This document shows positions 20,742 through 27,853 of a DNA stretch of 39,875 nt, piece by piece. The first letter of the stretch is position 1. Every line of letters begins with the position of its first letter. This stretch comes from a virus: IMG/VR virus record IMGVR_UViG_3300003323_000342, positions 1-39,875 of that record; one strand, given 5' to 3'. The notes below the pieces were generated by a model, which was not told the origin of the DNA, searched no databases, and saw nothing but the letters and a program-made list of their open reading frames with translations. Position numbers and translations under genes: made by a program.

Positions 20742-21031
20742 ACATGCGGGAGAAGATTGCTCGCGCCATTGATCCTGCGTGGTGGAAACACGCCGATGCG
20801 CTATTCAATGACCACAGCGCCGCCGCAGAGCAGCGCTCAAACTATATCAAAAATAGCGCTCAGGGGTTGCAGTCTTTGGCCAGCGCCGACGCCGTTCTAG
20901 ACGCCCTTATGGAGCCGACAGAGGGGATGCGGGAATCGGGGAACCTGCCCGGCTGGGATGACAGCGTGACGGTCGGCTTAAGCGAACAAGTCTTTACCGC
21001 CATGATCCGCGCTGCCAAGGAGGGCAAATAG
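20738..21031 (+). CDS. Hypothetical 97-aa protein
   Basis: The opening MNMREKIARAIDPAWWK and the middle LASADAVLDALMEPTEGMRE (about 47-66) follow a pattern common in small rhizobial phage proteins of unknown function. It is mainly helical. It is ATGA-joined to the gene before, and one base separates its stop from the next ATG. Confidence 0.66.
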   Translation: MNMREKIARAIDPAWWKHADALFNDHSAAAEQRSNYIKNSAQGLQSLASADAVLDALMEPTEGMRESGNLPGWDDSVTVGLSEQVFTAMIRAAKEGK

Positions 21032-21148
21032 ATGATCCTCCGACCGAATGAACGGGCGAAGATGATGGGCCTTGCTCTCATCGGCGCAATAGCCCTCATC
21101 CTCATCTCCTGGGATGATGTAGGGCGGTATTTGGGGTGGTGGGGATAA
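21032..21148 (+). CDS. Small membrane peptide, 38 aa
   Basis: A short ORF between the 97-aa gene and the excisionase-like gene. A charged start (MILRPNERAK) leads to a hydrophobic segment MMGLALIGAIALILISW (about 11-27), then a short tail ending YLGWWG. Its stop overlaps the next ATG (TAATG). Confidence 0.55.
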   Translation: MILRPNERAKMMGLALIGAIALILISWDDVGRYLGWWG

Positions 21149-21513
21149 TGGTGCCGATTACCAGACACACCATTTCCGAAGTGGCTGCTCACTTCGGTGT
21201 TTCCGAACGCTATTTGAGCGCGACCGCAAGGAAGCATAAGCTCTGTGGCAAGGCTGGACGAAGCCTTTATTTCACCGATGCCGACATAGAAGCACTGGAC
21301 GCATTATGGCACGCCTCAGGCTCTACAAACGAGGAAAAATCTGGTGGCTTGACGGCTCGGTCGATGGACAGCGTATCCGCGAGAGCACGGGAACGGCTAT
21401 TCGGAAAGACGCCGAAGAGCTTGCTGCGAAGCGCGAGCGAGAGCTCCATGTCGAGAAAGTCTACGGCACCGAAGCAATCCTCACATTCGGCGCGGCAACT
21501 GGCCACTACCTAG
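21148..21513 (+). CDS. Excisionase-like HTH protein
   Basis: This 121-aa protein has an N-terminal MerR/AlpA-type helix-turn-helix: HTISEVAAHFGVSERYLSAT (about 7-26) with a wing around GKAGRSLYFTDADIEALDAL. Such proteins bend attachment-site DNA and steer the integrase towards excision. The last 69 residues are Ser/Arg/Lys-rich and are encoded out of frame over the first 208 bases of the integrase gene. The start at 21148 overlaps the previous stop; a longer frame starts at 21136. Confidence 0.72.
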   Translation: MVPITRHTISEVAAHFGVSERYLSATARKHKLCGKAGRSLYFTDADIEALDALWHASGSTNEEKSGGLTARSMDSVSARARERLFGKTPKSLLRSASESSMSRKSTAPKQSSHSARQLATT

Positions 21514-22325
21514 ATGCTGGCAAGAGCGATCGATATGTGGCGCCGATCTTCGCAAAATGGGAGCGCAAGCTCGTGCGTGAGATCAAGCCCGGAAATGTCA
21601 TCGACCTCGCCAAGAAGCTCTATCCCAATGCTGGGCCGGCCACGATGAACAGGCAGGTGATTACGCCGGTTCAGGCCATCATCAACCACTGTGCCAAACG
21701 CGGCATGTGCAGCCCCGTCAGGTTCGAACGGCTGCATGTGCCGGCAAAGGCAAGGCGGGTTGCATCGATCAAATGGCTGGAAGCTTTCATGAAGGCGGCC
21801 ACACCGAATATGGGCGCTTTGGCCCAGTTCATGGCCATGACTGGCGCTCGCATCAGCGAGGCAGTCGCCCTTGATTGGGAGCAAGTAGACCTGAGTACAC
21901 GCACGGCTACGCTGCTGAAGACCAAGAATGGCGACTTCAGGGACGCGGCTTTGCCAAGCGCACTCGTGACAACGCTTCTGGCGCTACCAGGTCGGAAGGA
22001 TAAGGGGAAGGTTTTCGGCTTCAAATCCCGCCAGTCCATTCAGACCGGGTGGGCTTCGACGGAGAAGCGCGCCAAGATCGAGCACATACCGCCTCACGAT
22101 GCCGGTCGGAGGCTATTCGCCACCCTCATGATCCGGTCTGGAGTTGACCCTGTGACTGTCGCTGAAGCAGGCGGATGGAAGAGCAAGAGAATGGTGGTCG
22201 AGGTCTACGCCCAGCCCGACGATCCGCGCAAAGCAGTCGAGCGCACATTTGGTACATTTAGCGCACAGGACGATAGCGCTGCACAGGATAAGTCTTTGGG
22301 AAAGAAAGGAAATATGCTAGGTTAG
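21306..22325 (+). CDS. int: Tyrosine-family integrase
   Basis: The 339-aa enzyme cuts and rejoins attP and attB. Residues about 1-50 are the arm-binding beta domain, about 60-150 the core-binding helices, and the rest is catalytic: R182 (TGARISEAV), a Lys in LLKTKNGD (near 205-207), H264 and R268 (PPHDAGRRLF), W291 in the second His position (GGWKSKR) and the nucleophile Y301 (EVYAQP). All six catalytic positions are filled. The stop lies 5 bases from the attachment core. The start has a poor ribosome site and lies deep in the excisionase gene, so translation is probably coupled. Confidence 0.92.
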   Translation: MARLRLYKRGKIWWLDGSVDGQRIRESTGTAIRKDAEELAAKRERELHVEKVYGTEAILTFGAATGHYLDAGKSDRYVAPIFAKWERKLVREIKPGNVIDLAKKLYPNAGPATMNRQVITPVQAIINHCAKRGMCSPVRFERLHVPAKARRVASIKWLEAFMKAATPNMGALAQFMAMTGARISEAVALDWEQVDLSTRTATLLKTKNGDFRDAALPSALVTTLLALPGRKDKGKVFGFKSRQSIQTGWASTEKRAKIEHIPPHDAGRRLFATLMIRSGVDPVTVAEAGGWKSKRMVVEVYAQPDDPRKAVERTFGTFSAQDDSAAQDKSLGKKGNMLG

Positions 22326-22330
22326 CTCGG

Positions 22331-22372
22331 CCCTTAGCAGGGGTGTGCCTTCGACCACTCGGCCACCTCTCC
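22331..22372 (-). other. attP core: 5' half of a tRNA-Ser(GCU) gene
   Basis: On the minus strand the sequence runs from the tRNA 5' end (GGAGAGG, D-arm GCC-GAGTGGTCGAA-GGC) through the anticodon loop CTGCTAA (anticodon GCU) to the first three bases of the 3' anticodon strand (GGG). The next two bases (CC) no longer pair with the 5' strand, so the identity with the host gene should end there. The position directly after int marks it as the attachment core. The rest of the tRNA is absent, so it is not a working gene in the phage. Confidence 0.85.
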
Positions 22373-22381
22373 ACAAAGGGC

Positions 22382-22411
22382 CTGATACGGGAAAATGCCT
22401 CGGCAGTGCAA
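22382..22411 (-). promoter_or_regulatory. Candidate phage-borne promoter for the rebuilt tRNA-Ser
   Basis: On the minus strand TTGCAC, 18 bases, TATCAG, then 9 bases to the tRNA 5' end. After integration this side of attP should lie upstream of the intact tRNA, so a promoter is expected here. Confidence 0.4.
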
Positions 22412-22558
22412 GGCTTTTGTCGGGGCGGATGGGAAAATCGTGGTGGAGAACAGCCGTTCTGATTTTTGCGCCTTGAGTCGCCTGCTGTGCGTGAACGTGC
22501 GGCGAACGTTGGCACAAATCTGACACAGCTTTGTTCTGCACTTGTTCATGAGGAACTT

Positions 22559-22966
22559 ATGTCCAAGGACGACTATGCCAAGATCGAAGTAACGACCTTT
22601 GTCTACGTGATGGGATGGATGGGTAAGGTGAAGATCGGGATTTCGCGCGATCCGGAAAAGCGACTTCGGCAGCTCCAGTTGGCGAATCCGGGAGAGGTGC
22701 GAATTTTGCACCTGCGCGCTTTCTCGACGCGGCCCAGCGCAGCGTTTGTGGAGCGCGCCCTTCACAAGAAATTCGCAGCTCACCGGCTTTTGGGGGAATG
22801 GTTCGACATTCCCGCCGACCGGGCAGTCAAAGCACTTGATGCTCAGAGAGACCGCCATATCCACCACAAGCACTGGCACCCGAATATGCCTTTCGAGATC
22901 GGCGCGGCCGGCGCCTTGGAACGATGGAAGTGGCACAGGTCTCACGACTTGTCTCTTCCCGCATAA
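22559..22966 (+). CDS. GIY-YIG (T5orf172/MUG113-like) domain protein
   Basis: This 135-aa protein has the elements of the GIY-YIG fold: FVYVMGW in the GIY strand position (about 14-20), VKIGIS in the YIG position (24-29), the Arg of EKRLRQLQ, and the catalytic-type Glu in FVERALHKKF (about 63-72), with GEWFDI closing the domain. This matches the T5orf172/MUG113 branch, many members of which are found in phages. ATG 22559 is preceded by GAGGAA; a longer frame begins at 22466. Activity as a nuclease is likely but unproven. Confidence 0.78.
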   Translation: MSKDDYAKIEVTTFVYVMGWMGKVKIGISRDPEKRLRQLQLANPGEVRILHLRAFSTRPSAAFVERALHKKFAAHRLLGEWFDIPADRAVKALDAQRDRHIHHKHWHPNMPFEIGAAGALERWKWHRSHDLSLPA

Positions 22967-23002
22967 CCCCTACCCTGTTCATGGAAGGATATGATGATGG
23001 AA
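22964..23002. repeat. 39-bp direct repeat, copy 1
   Basis: A 39-bp sequence identical to 23249-23287. It covers the region after the GIY-YIG stop, a GGAAGGA ribosome site and three in-frame ATGs that start the next gene. Confidence 0.95.
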
Positions 23003-23251
23003 TTACGCGACCTGTCCCCGTCTGCGCTCAAGGCGGCAATGAAGGGCGGAACCGATGGTTGGGGGCTGCATGGCAGTAGCAGAGATCATGTTCGCTATGC
23101 GGAGCCGTATCCGAAGCAATATTGGCGAAATCGCCGCAACTGCCCGTGTGGCTGCAAGCACCGGTCAACCCACGTTGGTATGGCCAACGGTGTGGCACTA
23201 ACCTCGGGCTGCGAACTATACATTTCCCGATGGCTTAAGACCGGCGCCTAA
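22997..23251 (+). CDS. Hypothetical Cys-rich protein, 84 aa
   Basis: The start is placed at the third of three tandem ATGs because it lies 7 bases from the ribosome site; the first would be only 1 base away. The product has a helical N-terminus (LRDLSPSALKAAMKGG) and a CPCGCKHR cluster (about 49-56) that could bind metal, followed by a small beta-like end. Unknown function. Confidence 0.62.
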   Translation: MELRDLSPSALKAAMKGGTDGWGLHGSSRDHVRYAEPYPKQYWRNRRNCPCGCKHRSTHVGMANGVALTSGCELYISRWLKTGA

Positions 23252-23287
23252 CCCCTACCCTGTTCATGGAAGGATATGATGATGGAA
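23249..23287. repeat. 39-bp direct repeat, copy 2
   Basis: Identical to 22964-23002. It contains the end of the Cys-rich gene and the ribosome site plus start codons of the next gene, so the two genes share one translation-start cassette. Confidence 0.95.
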
Positions 23288-23524
23288 GCAACGTTCCCAC
23301 CACGGCACTGGACTGACATATTCGGTTATGACGACGACGATGTGGTCTCTGGGTATCGTGAGCACCGCCCAAACGATCCGGAGCCAGGTGCTAACCGTTC
23401 TCCGGGATATCGTTGGGGCTGGGCAAACCGACAGCGCGACAGCAGTCGAGAGGATGACGGACTGGACCAGGTCCGGCGCGAATATATCCGCGCCACCAAG
23501 GGCCCCTTCTCAACCACCCACTAA
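23282..23524 (+). CDS. Hypothetical 80-aa protein
   Basis: Start at the third ATG of the repeat, as for the gene before. The protein has an acidic middle (GYDDDDVVSGYREHRPND, about 15-32) and a motif ANRSPGYRWGWANRQRD followed by DQVRREYI, a pattern common in small rhizobial phage proteins of unknown function. Confidence 0.63.
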   Translation: MEATFPPRHWTDIFGYDDDDVVSGYREHRPNDPEPGANRSPGYRWGWANRQRDSSREDDGLDQVRREYIRATKGPFSTTH

Positions 23525-23549
23525 CCCACCCCAATACATGAGGAAGAGA

Positions 23550-23747
23550 ATGGACTGGAAACCTTTGAAGTCCGCGCCGTTTGGTCGTGTTATTGTGGTG
23601 AGCAACCGCCAGTGGGGCGTTAATGCCATTACGTTCGTCTATTGGAAAAACCAGCACGCGAAGGACGCCGAATTGGGAAACTGGACTGATCCACCGACAC
23701 ATTGGTTGGATCGCATCCCCGAAGTCCCCACCATTCCCCAGGAATAG
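23550..23747 (+). CDS. DUF551-like small protein, 65 aa
   Basis: ATG 23550 follows GAGGAAGAG. The sequence MDWKPLKSAPFGRVIVVSN... and the end THWLDRIPEVP match the DUF551 pattern (opening W-x-P strand, closing THW-x-P). It is a shorter relative of the domain at 20026. Function unknown. Confidence 0.6.
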   Translation: MDWKPLKSAPFGRVIVVSNRQWGVNAITFVYWKNQHAKDAELGNWTDPPTHWLDRIPEVPTIPQE

Positions 23748-23757
23748 GAGAACGAGG

Positions 23758-23997
23758 ATGGCCCTTTGGTACGTTGATAGGGATGGCAAGCCCAGACGGG
23801 CGATCCCATCTGATTACGTTTTTGCCGACATGGACACGCAATACGCACATGATGTGCTTGGGCGCCTGCTGGACCTGTTGTGGGAAACCGGAAAGCTCAG
23901 TGACGCCGAGGTCGTGGAGATCATTGGTGGTAACAGGCTTTCTACGCAGCCGCCCACTCCCACCCAAGGAGAACGAGAATGGACTACTGCCCCGTAG
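23758..23997 (+). CDS. Hypothetical 79-aa protein
   Basis: ATG 23758 follows GGAGAACGAGG. The product MALWYVDRDGKPRRAIPSDY... has a short beta start and then a helix-rich part (AHDVLGRLLDLLWETGKLSD, about 30-49), ending in a Pro/Thr tail. It is the last gene of the rightward cluster; its end overlaps the convergent spanin-like gene by 14 bp. Confidence 0.62.
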   Translation: MALWYVDRDGKPRRAIPSDYVFADMDTQYAHDVLGRLLDLLWETGKLSDAEVVEIIGGNRLSTQPPTPTQGEREWTTAP

Positions 23998-24289
23998 CCG
24001 TCCTCTTTGTCTCTTCGACATTTCTGCGAAGATAGCCGACGTCTACCCGTATACCCTCTAGCACAATGGCCATGGCATTCCGGTCTTTGGTCAGTTCGGC
24101 AATGCTGGCGTCCTGACGCGAATCGCGTTCAAGGGAAGCTGCCTTCGCCTCAAGCGTTGTTCGCTCATTGGATGATACCCGATTGTCGAGGTTCACCCAC
24201 GCGGTGACGCCGCCGACCACGAGCAGAAGGATCTGCAAGATATGGCCAAGCGATATTTTCTTGTCGATTTCAACGCCACCAACGGTCAT
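23984..24289 (-). CDS. Single-pass coiled-coil membrane protein (spanin-like)
   Basis: This 101-aa protein has a short N-terminal cytoplasmic part, one membrane segment (LGHILQILLLVVGGVTAWVN, about 14-33) and a coiled-coil region (TLEAKAASLERDSRQDASIA, about 45-64), then more heptads. This is the layout of an inner-membrane spanin such as lambda Rz and also of some other phage envelope proteins. It follows the endolysin in the lysis cassette. A partner outer-membrane spanin was not found. Confidence 0.6.
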   Translation of the reverse strand: MTVGGVEIDKKISLGHILQILLLVVGGVTAWVNLDNRVSSNERTTLEAKAASLERDSRQDASIAELTKDRNAMAIVLEGIRVDVGYLRRNVEETKRTATGQ

Positions 24290-24333
24290 TCAGGGAATCC
24301 TAACCTATTGGGGCGCGAAGTGATAGCAGCCAT
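24286..24333 (-). CDS. Possible 15-codon micro-ORF before the spanin-like gene
   Basis: A 48-nt frame encoding MAAITSRPNRLGFPE has AGGA 8 bases upstream, and its stop overlaps the spanin-like start as ATGA. It has the same length and arrangement as the micro-ORF at 9384-9431. It may act only as a leader for coupling. Confidence 0.3.
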   Translation of the reverse strand: MAAITSRPNRLGFPE

Positions 24334-24361
24334 GATCCTGGTCCTAACAGGGTGGTGGTTA

Positions 24362-24397
24362 GGGTAGCGGCTGGGATCGCAATTCCCGCCGCTACCC
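24362..24397 (-). other. Strong RNA hairpin in the lysis cassette
   Basis: GGGTAGCGGC pairs with GCCGCTACCC, then after a 1-nt bulge GGGA pairs with TCCC around a 7-nt loop: 14 pairs. It lies just after the endolysin stop. No T run follows on either strand, so it is not a standard terminator; it may protect or separate the endolysin and spanin messages. Confidence 0.6.
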
Positions 24398-24404
24398 GCA
24401 TAGA

Positions 24405-25379
24405 TCAGCGAACCGGAGGCTGCTGCTTGAACAGGCCGCCGAAGCCATCGCGAACGATGTTGATGCCGGTCTTGAGCAGACCGAGCGCCGCGGTGATGCC
24501 GGTGGTCCACACAGGATCGATCCACGAAGCCGAGCAGTCGAGAGCACCAGTAACGAGCTGCGTACAGCCAGTTGCCAGGAGAAACGCGGTGACGCCGGCA
24601 AGGAGGGCGATCGCGACATTCAAAATATTGTGCAGGAGGTTCGAATTGAGCATGTTGTGGTCCTTCATGGTTGATACGACTTGTTCGGTGGCTTTCTGGA
24701 CAAACCACCCTCTGACCAGGTCCATGAGCGTCTTGCGCTGAGGACTGGCGGGAGCTGGGGAAGGCGTTGGAGGTGACGGCACCGCCGGCGATTTCCCGGC
24801 TGAAACCAGTGCTTCCTCGAATTTGTCGGCGTAGCCGGCGATCAGGGAGGCCTTGTCGGTGCCATTCACGACGCGACGGGCGTTGATGTAGTCGGTCTTG
24901 GCCGCATTGATATAGTCCCCGAGCTTCTTGCCGGTGAACCAGCCCTCCATGCAGCCCTTGACGAGGATGATAGCAGCAACCTCGAGTTGCGCGGCCTTCT
25001 CCGGCTCCTTGATGAGGTCAACGCCAATCTTCTGGCCTGCCTTGCGAAAGTTGGCGCGCCCGGTGAGCTGCACGAGCCCCGTGCCGCGGAAACGATAGCC
25101 ATCCCCGACTATCGTGTTGCCCAGAGCCTTTCCGAGTTTTGTGCCGGGCTCGTATTTGTCGAAATAGGACTTCGCCCCTCGTTCGTAGATGGGGGCCATG
25201 GTGTTGGCAGTCTCGTGCTTCGCGGTCGCGAGAAGGTATGCGAGCTTACGATCATCGCCGTCCCCACTGCGGCTCCATGCTTCGGCAATGGCCTCCATGC
25301 CACGCACCTGGCCCTCGGTGAGCTTTTTGCCGAACAAAGAAAGGCGCACGGCGTCGAAGAACGCTGCGTTAAGGGCCAT
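24405..25379 (-). CDS. Endolysin (GH19-like) with C-terminal membrane segments
   Basis: This 324-aa lysis enzyme begins with a glycoside-hydrolase-19-type catalytic domain (about 1-195): HE in ATAKHETANTMAPIYERG (55-56) and the conserved YRFRGTGLVQLTGRANF (about 95-111). A Pro-rich linker (198-213) follows, then a C-terminal part with hydrophobic segments at about 249-274 and 287-306. A membrane tail on a GH19 endolysin suggests self-export or holin-like action. Start: ATG behind AGGAGG. Cell-wall cutting is well supported; the membrane role is inferred. Confidence 0.82.
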   Translation of the reverse strand: MALNAAFFDAVRLSLFGKKLTEGQVRGMEAIAEAWSRSGDGDDRKLAYLLATAKHETANTMAPIYERGAKSYFDKYEPGTKLGKALGNTIVGDGYRFRGTGLVQLTGRANFRKAGQKIGVDLIKEPEKAAQLEVAAIILVKGCMEGWFTGKKLGDYINAAKTDYINARRVVNGTDKASLIAGYADKFEEALVSAGKSPAVPSPPTPSPAPASPQRKTLMDLVRGWFVQKATEQVVSTMKDHNMLNSNLLHNILNVAIALLAGVTAFLLATGCTQLVTGALDCSASWIDPVWTTGITAALGLLKTGINIVRDGFGGLFKQQPPVR

Positions 25380-25404
25380 ATAGGCCTCCTGATGCTGGGA
25401 ATGC

Positions 25405-25426
25405 AGACAGGTCTTACGACTTGTCT
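25405..25426. promoter_or_regulatory. Palindrome over the moron promoter, possible operator
   Basis: AGACAGGTC and GACTTGTCT are inverted arms (8 of 9 matches) around TTAC. The right arm includes the proposed -35 box of the rightward gene at 25456. Confidence 0.45.
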
Positions 25427-25449
25427 CGCTGAGAGGGTTTTGCCACTAT
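25421..25449 (+). promoter_or_regulatory. Putative moron promoter
   Basis: TTGTCT, 17 bases, CACTAT; the ATG of the rightward gene begins 7 bases after the -10, so transcription would start at or near the start codon, giving a leaderless message. Confidence 0.42.
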
Positions 25450-25455
25450 CGGGCC

Positions 25456-25683
25456 ATGAACCTGATCGAGAAGATTTTTGGCCCCCGCACACCAGCAGCA
25501 CCGCTATTCACGGACGTGGATGGCCTTCTCTCGCTTCTACGGGAGAACGGCGGGACATACCCCGTCGATTTGATGCATGGGACCGATCAGGAAATTGCCG
25601 AGAAGGCCGTGAAAGAGGGAATGGTCACGTGGCATACGGGGTCTTGGGACGCCCCGGATTACTACCGGCTCGTCAGCCCTTGA
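25456..25683 (+). CDS. Rightward moron-like gene, 75 aa
   Basis: A rightward ORF embedded between two leftward late genes. The product MNLIEKIFGPRTPAAPLFTD... has a helix with LLSLLRENGGTYPVDLMHG (about 25-43), then DQEIAEKAVKEGMVTWHTGS (about 44-63), resembling a small helical, perhaps winged-helix, domain. It has its own promoter-like sequence and no ribosome site. The orientation, position and separate promoter are typical of morons expressed from the prophage. Function unknown. Confidence 0.6.
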   Translation: MNLIEKIFGPRTPAAPLFTDVDGLLSLLRENGGTYPVDLMHGTDQEIAEKAVKEGMVTWHTGSWDAPDYYRLVSP

Positions 25684-26383
25684 TTTCCTCAATGACCATG
25701 GTCGCCGCGAGCGCGCCACCGAAGCGACGGGCAGTTGTCGTGCCATTCAGATACATCGTGCCACTACCCGGGCCGACCCTCACCTGAATGTTGATCGGGG
25801 ACGTTGTTCCTGCCGTGAACTCGTGCTCCAGGTTCAGGGTATGGAAGTAGTTGGCGCTCGGGATCGTGTTCCAGTCCACCTGTACGGCGTCCGCACCACT
25901 TGCTACGAACAGGGCGGCGGTCACATTGTCGAGTCCGCTGGCAGTGCAGGGGATGGATGCCCTGACCCTGATCTTGTTCGTCGCACTCTTGGGTGTGTAA
26001 TTCTGCGAGAATACGGGGTCGCCCTCGGTGATCTGAGGTTTGGTGTCGTCGGTCGGGATTTGCGCGGACGTGGATGAATAGGTGCTGTACGCATAGCCGA
26101 TGCTGCTGACGATTTGCCCGCTGGTCGCCAGTGTTCCCCCTGCCCCCACGACAATGGTTGTCGTGCCAGACGTGAGCGCCGAGAGATCAAATGCCAGTAG
26201 CTTGGTTTGATCGGTGCTGTCACGGAGGCGGAAGATGCTCGCCTTGAACGCTCGACGGATCAGGCCGGCCAAATTGCGGATGGCATTGTTGATCTCACTT
26301 GGTGCACACCCCTCGGCAATGTTGGCCCCGGAGATGTTGATGTTGCTGGCGTCAGTTTCGCTCAGGTCGGTGAGTTCGGTCAC
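25673..26383 (-). CDS. Tail fibre or appendage protein
   Basis: This 236-aa protein starts at GTG 26381-26383 behind GGAG. The N-terminus SETDASNINISGANIAEGCA (about 8-27) followed by PSEINNAIRNLAGLIRRAF is the attachment-end pattern of many podovirus tail fibres and appendage proteins. The rest is Ser/Thr/Gly-rich beta sequence ending in a MVIEEIKG strand, like a trimeric tip. It follows the internal virion gene block and precedes lysis genes. It ends 11 bases inside the rightward moron gene. Confidence 0.75.
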   Translation of the reverse strand: MTELTDLSETDASNINISGANIAEGCAPSEINNAIRNLAGLIRRAFKASIFRLRDSTDQTKLLAFDLSALTSGTTTIVVGAGGTLATSGQIVSSIGYAYSTYSSTSAQIPTDDTKPQITEGDPVFSQNYTPKSATNKIRVRASIPCTASGLDNVTAALFVASGADAVQVDWNTIPSANYFHTLNLEHEFTAGTTSPINIQVRVGPGSGTMYLNGTTTARRFGGALAATMVIEEIKG

Positions 26384-26392
26384 AGATCGCTC

Positions 26393-27853
26393 CTATCCAT
26401 AAATGCTGCTGGCGCCGCCGCTGTAGGCACTGAGGCCCGAGGAGCCGCGCACGCGGTCTTCGACGCTCGGTCGATTGTTCCCAGCATTGGCGAGGGCGTA
26501 GACTTGTGCAGGCGCGAGGCGTGGCATCGGGCGGGGAACAACGGCGTCACGCTGCACGACGACGCGCAGGGGCGCGGCGGGCCGTGCCTGTATCGGCATT
26601 GGACGTGGTGCAACCATCGGACGGGCCACGGGCGTCGCGCCGCCAAACGGGCGCATACTGGCCGGCATAGGCATGGGGGCGGCGAGACGCGGTGCCAGGC
26701 TCGGATTGGGCACAACCTGGATGGGCGGCTGGTTGAGCGTAACGCCTGCGGTCTGCGGCACGAGCGGCCCCGAAGGCATGAGCCGGTCTGGGATATATTC
26801 CCGCGGCTGCAAACCATCCTGAGCCGCATAGGTCTGCTGCACGCCCCTCGGCATGGGCACAGGCGCCTTTGTCGGGATGGTTGCAATGGTCGTGCCGGCC
26901 GCGCGTGCAATCTCCTGCGGGGTTGGCTCCATGTTCATCGGAACGGACGGCACCACGCGCGTTGCTGGCGGCTGTCCGATGGCGCTGGGAGGTAGAGGCG
27001 GCAGGCGCGTTGGCGGGTAGCGCTGGTTGAGCGCCATTTGCAGATCTTGGTCCCGAGCGCGAAGGGATGCGACCTGCGGGGACATGGTAGCCGGAACAGG
27101 TGCCGGGGCTGGCGATGCTGCAAAGCCGACGCCTGCATTTGCCATCGGCGCCGACATCATCCGCATGGAACCGAGGCGCGTATCGTATCCCGCATCGAAC
27201 ATGGGCGACATTTGCGCGCCGCCCTGTATCGGGCTCTGAGCGATGCTATCCGCGATGGCGCTTCCACGCGCGGCACCACTGGCGGCTGGCGACGGGCGAC
27301 GACGCGGCAGTGGCACATTCGCGGTAGGAGTGACCTGCGCTGCCCTTGCTTCGGCGCTCATTGCGGGATTGCGCAGGAGTGACAGGTCGGGCGTCATCGT
27401 CACCGGAACAGGCGGGGTGCGCGGAACGGTGTCGGTGAGAGTGCCGACCGTGTTCGGGATTTCGCCGGGAGGGATTGGACGGGAGGCAAAGAAAGCGTGA
27501 CCGCCATACTGCCCGGTTGGAGTCATCGACCGAGCCCAAGATGGCTCCGAAACCACGCCGGGAGCATAATAGTGGTCTGCCCCGCCTGTTGGGTCGCCCG
27601 GCTCCAAGGCAAGTCGCCAAGCTGCTTCTGCTGCTGCACGGGTGGTCGGATTGCCTTGCGCTCTCACCGCCCCCGGTCCCGGATTGGAATAGCCGGTGTA
27701 CTGCGACCTCTGCTGTACGACCTGTTCCGGCGAGAGGCCACGAATGGCGGCGCGGTTGAGGATGGTTTCGGCTACCCGGCGCATGCCTTCCGGGCCTTCT
27801 CCAGCCGCTTCGGCAATCAGGGTATCGATGACGGAACGAGGGATATCGACCAT
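26393..27853 (-). CDS. Virion-associated SleB-like cell-wall hydrolase
   Basis: This 486-aa protein has an N-terminal domain (about 1-125) of the SleB/CwlJ hydrolase type: LIAEAAGEGPEGMRRVAETI (12-31) with the likely catalytic Glu, then ADHYYAP (92-98), PSWARSM and GGHAFF (117-122). The remaining 360 residues are low-complexity, rich in Pro, Met, Ala and Arg, probably flexible and packed in the virion. It should open the peptidoglycan during DNA ejection. An intrinsic terminator lies directly upstream of its ribosome site. Confidence 0.78.
   Translation of the reverse strand: MVDIPRSVIDTLIAEAAGEGPEGMRRVAETILNRAAIRGLSPEQVVQQRSQYTGYSNPGPGAVRAQGNPTTRAAAEAAWRLALEPGDPTGGADHYYAPGVVSEPSWARSMTPTGQYGGHAFFASRPIPPGEIPNTVGTLTDTVPRTPPVPVTMTPDLSLLRNPAMSAEARAAQVTPTANVPLPRRRPSPAASGAARGSAIADSIAQSPIQGGAQMSPMFDAGYDTRLGSMRMMSAPMANAGVGFAASPAPAPVPATMSPQVASLRARDQDLQMALNQRYPPTRLPPLPPSAIGQPPATRVVPSVPMNMEPTPQEIARAAGTTIATIPTKAPVPMPRGVQQTYAAQDGLQPREYIPDRLMPSGPLVPQTAGVTLNQPPIQVVPNPSLAPRLAAPMPMPASMRPFGGATPVARPMVAPRPMPIQARPAAPLRVVVQRDAVVPRPMPRLAPAQVYALANAGNNRPSVEDRVRGSSGLSAYSGGASSIYG

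Noticed and set aside
22331-22372. Working tRNA-Ser gene
   Set aside because: Only the 5' half up to the anticodon stem is present; the variable arm, T-arm and acceptor 3' strand are missing, so it is an attachment core.
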